5,762 bases of DNA from Bacteroidia bacterium (GTDB lineage: Bacteria; Bacteroidota; Bacteroidia; Bacteroidales; VadinHA17): assembly GCA_026391515.1 (NCBI GenBank), contig JAPLEC010000318.1, positions 1 through 5,762 on the forward strand. The letters run 5' to 3'. Positions 5,649-5,762 of the stretch are shown one piece after another; positions within the stretch are counted from its first letter, which is position 1; the number at the start of each line of letters is the position of its first letter. The notes below the pieces were generated by a model. That model did no database searches. It had not been told where the DNA came from and saw nothing but the letters and a program-made list of their open reading frames with translations. Position numbers and translations under genes: made by a program.

Positions 5649-5680
5649 CAAAAGTATAATTTCTTTTATATTTTGTGAAA
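5649..5680 (-). promoter_or_regulatory. Candidate Bacteroidetes-type promoter for the nuo operon
   Basis: On the minus strand TACTTTTG (5656-5649) matches the Bacteroidetes -7 consensus TAnnTTTG exactly. A TTTC (5680-5677) lies 20 nt upstream, a 3-of-4 match to the -33 TTTG. The predicted transcript start is around 5645, which gives a leader of about 30 nt before the nuoA ATG at 5616. The stretch 5641-5762 is AT-rich and holds no gene I can support. This is pattern matching only: the -33 match is imperfect, and such motifs arise easily in AT-rich DNA. Confidence 0.4.
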
Positions 5681-5762
5681 TTATTTTAGAGTAAATATAA
5701 ATGATAATTGTCACCTCTCTGAAATCATTTCTTCAGTTATTCAGAATGGTCAAATTCAGATT

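Noticed and set aside
5701..5762. Possible divergent gene starting at the plus-strand ATG 5701, open to the window edge
   Set aside because: Only 20 codons are visible, with no recognisable family, no ribosome binding site and AT-rich DNA where short open frames are expected. A second plus-strand frame is also open across the same stretch.
5733..5762. Tail of an upstream minus-strand gene entering from the right edge
   Set aside because: Two frames stay open for 7-9 codons before a stop, too little to distinguish from chance.

Overview
The window is one stretch of a respiratory complex I (NADH-quinone oxidoreductase type, Nuo) operon, read entirely on the minus strand. In transcription order (right to left) it holds nuoA, nuoB, nuoC, nuoD, nuoH, nuoI, nuoJ, nuoK and the first 155 codons of nuoL, which runs off the left edge. 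The gene order A-B-C-D-H-I-J-K-L is canonical, but nuoE, nuoF and nuoG, the NADH-oxidising module usually found between nuoD and nuoH, are missing. This is the 11-subunit layout (presumably finishing with nuoM and nuoN beyond the window) known from many Bacteroidetes, cyanobacteria, archaea and others.

The host is probably a Bacteroidetes-type bacterium, perhaps of the Bacteroidales/Marinilabiliales. The reasons are the moderately AT-rich DNA, mostly absent Shine-Dalgarno sequences, a TAnnTTTG-type -7 promoter element upstream of nuoA, the missing EFG module, and an intergenic element of degenerate AAAGATAAAAGA-like repeats around a CCCCTCC/GGAGGGG hairpin, which resembles repeats I recall from Bacteroidetes genomes. 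This is inference, not a database result.

Layout: 5641-5762 is a non-coding leader with a candidate promoter. From 5616 down to 3123 lie nuoA-nuoB-nuoC-nuoD, tightly packed (10-nt overlap, then 8-nt and 3-nt gaps). These encode the small membrane subunit A and the peripheral Q-module subunits B (cluster N2), C and D. The 126-bp gap 2997-3122, exactly where nuoEFG would sit, holds the repeat element. From 2996 down to 1 lie nuoH-nuoI-nuoJ-nuoK-nuoL: the quinone-chamber subunit H, the two-cluster ferredoxin-like subunit I, and the proton-pumping membrane subunits J, K and L.

Together the products form the electron wire (I clusters to N2 in B), the quinone site (B, D, H, A) and the start of the membrane arm (A, H, J, K, L). 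All recognisable catalytic residues are intact, so the complex looks functional. With no NADH module here, the electron donor is open (ferredoxin, flavodoxin, or NADH through subunits encoded elsewhere). I see no mobile gene, CRISPR array, RNA gene or clearly novel protein system. The points worth a second look are the nuoD-nuoH repeat element with its G-quadruplex motif, the in-frame nuoC/nuoD junction, and the promoter region.
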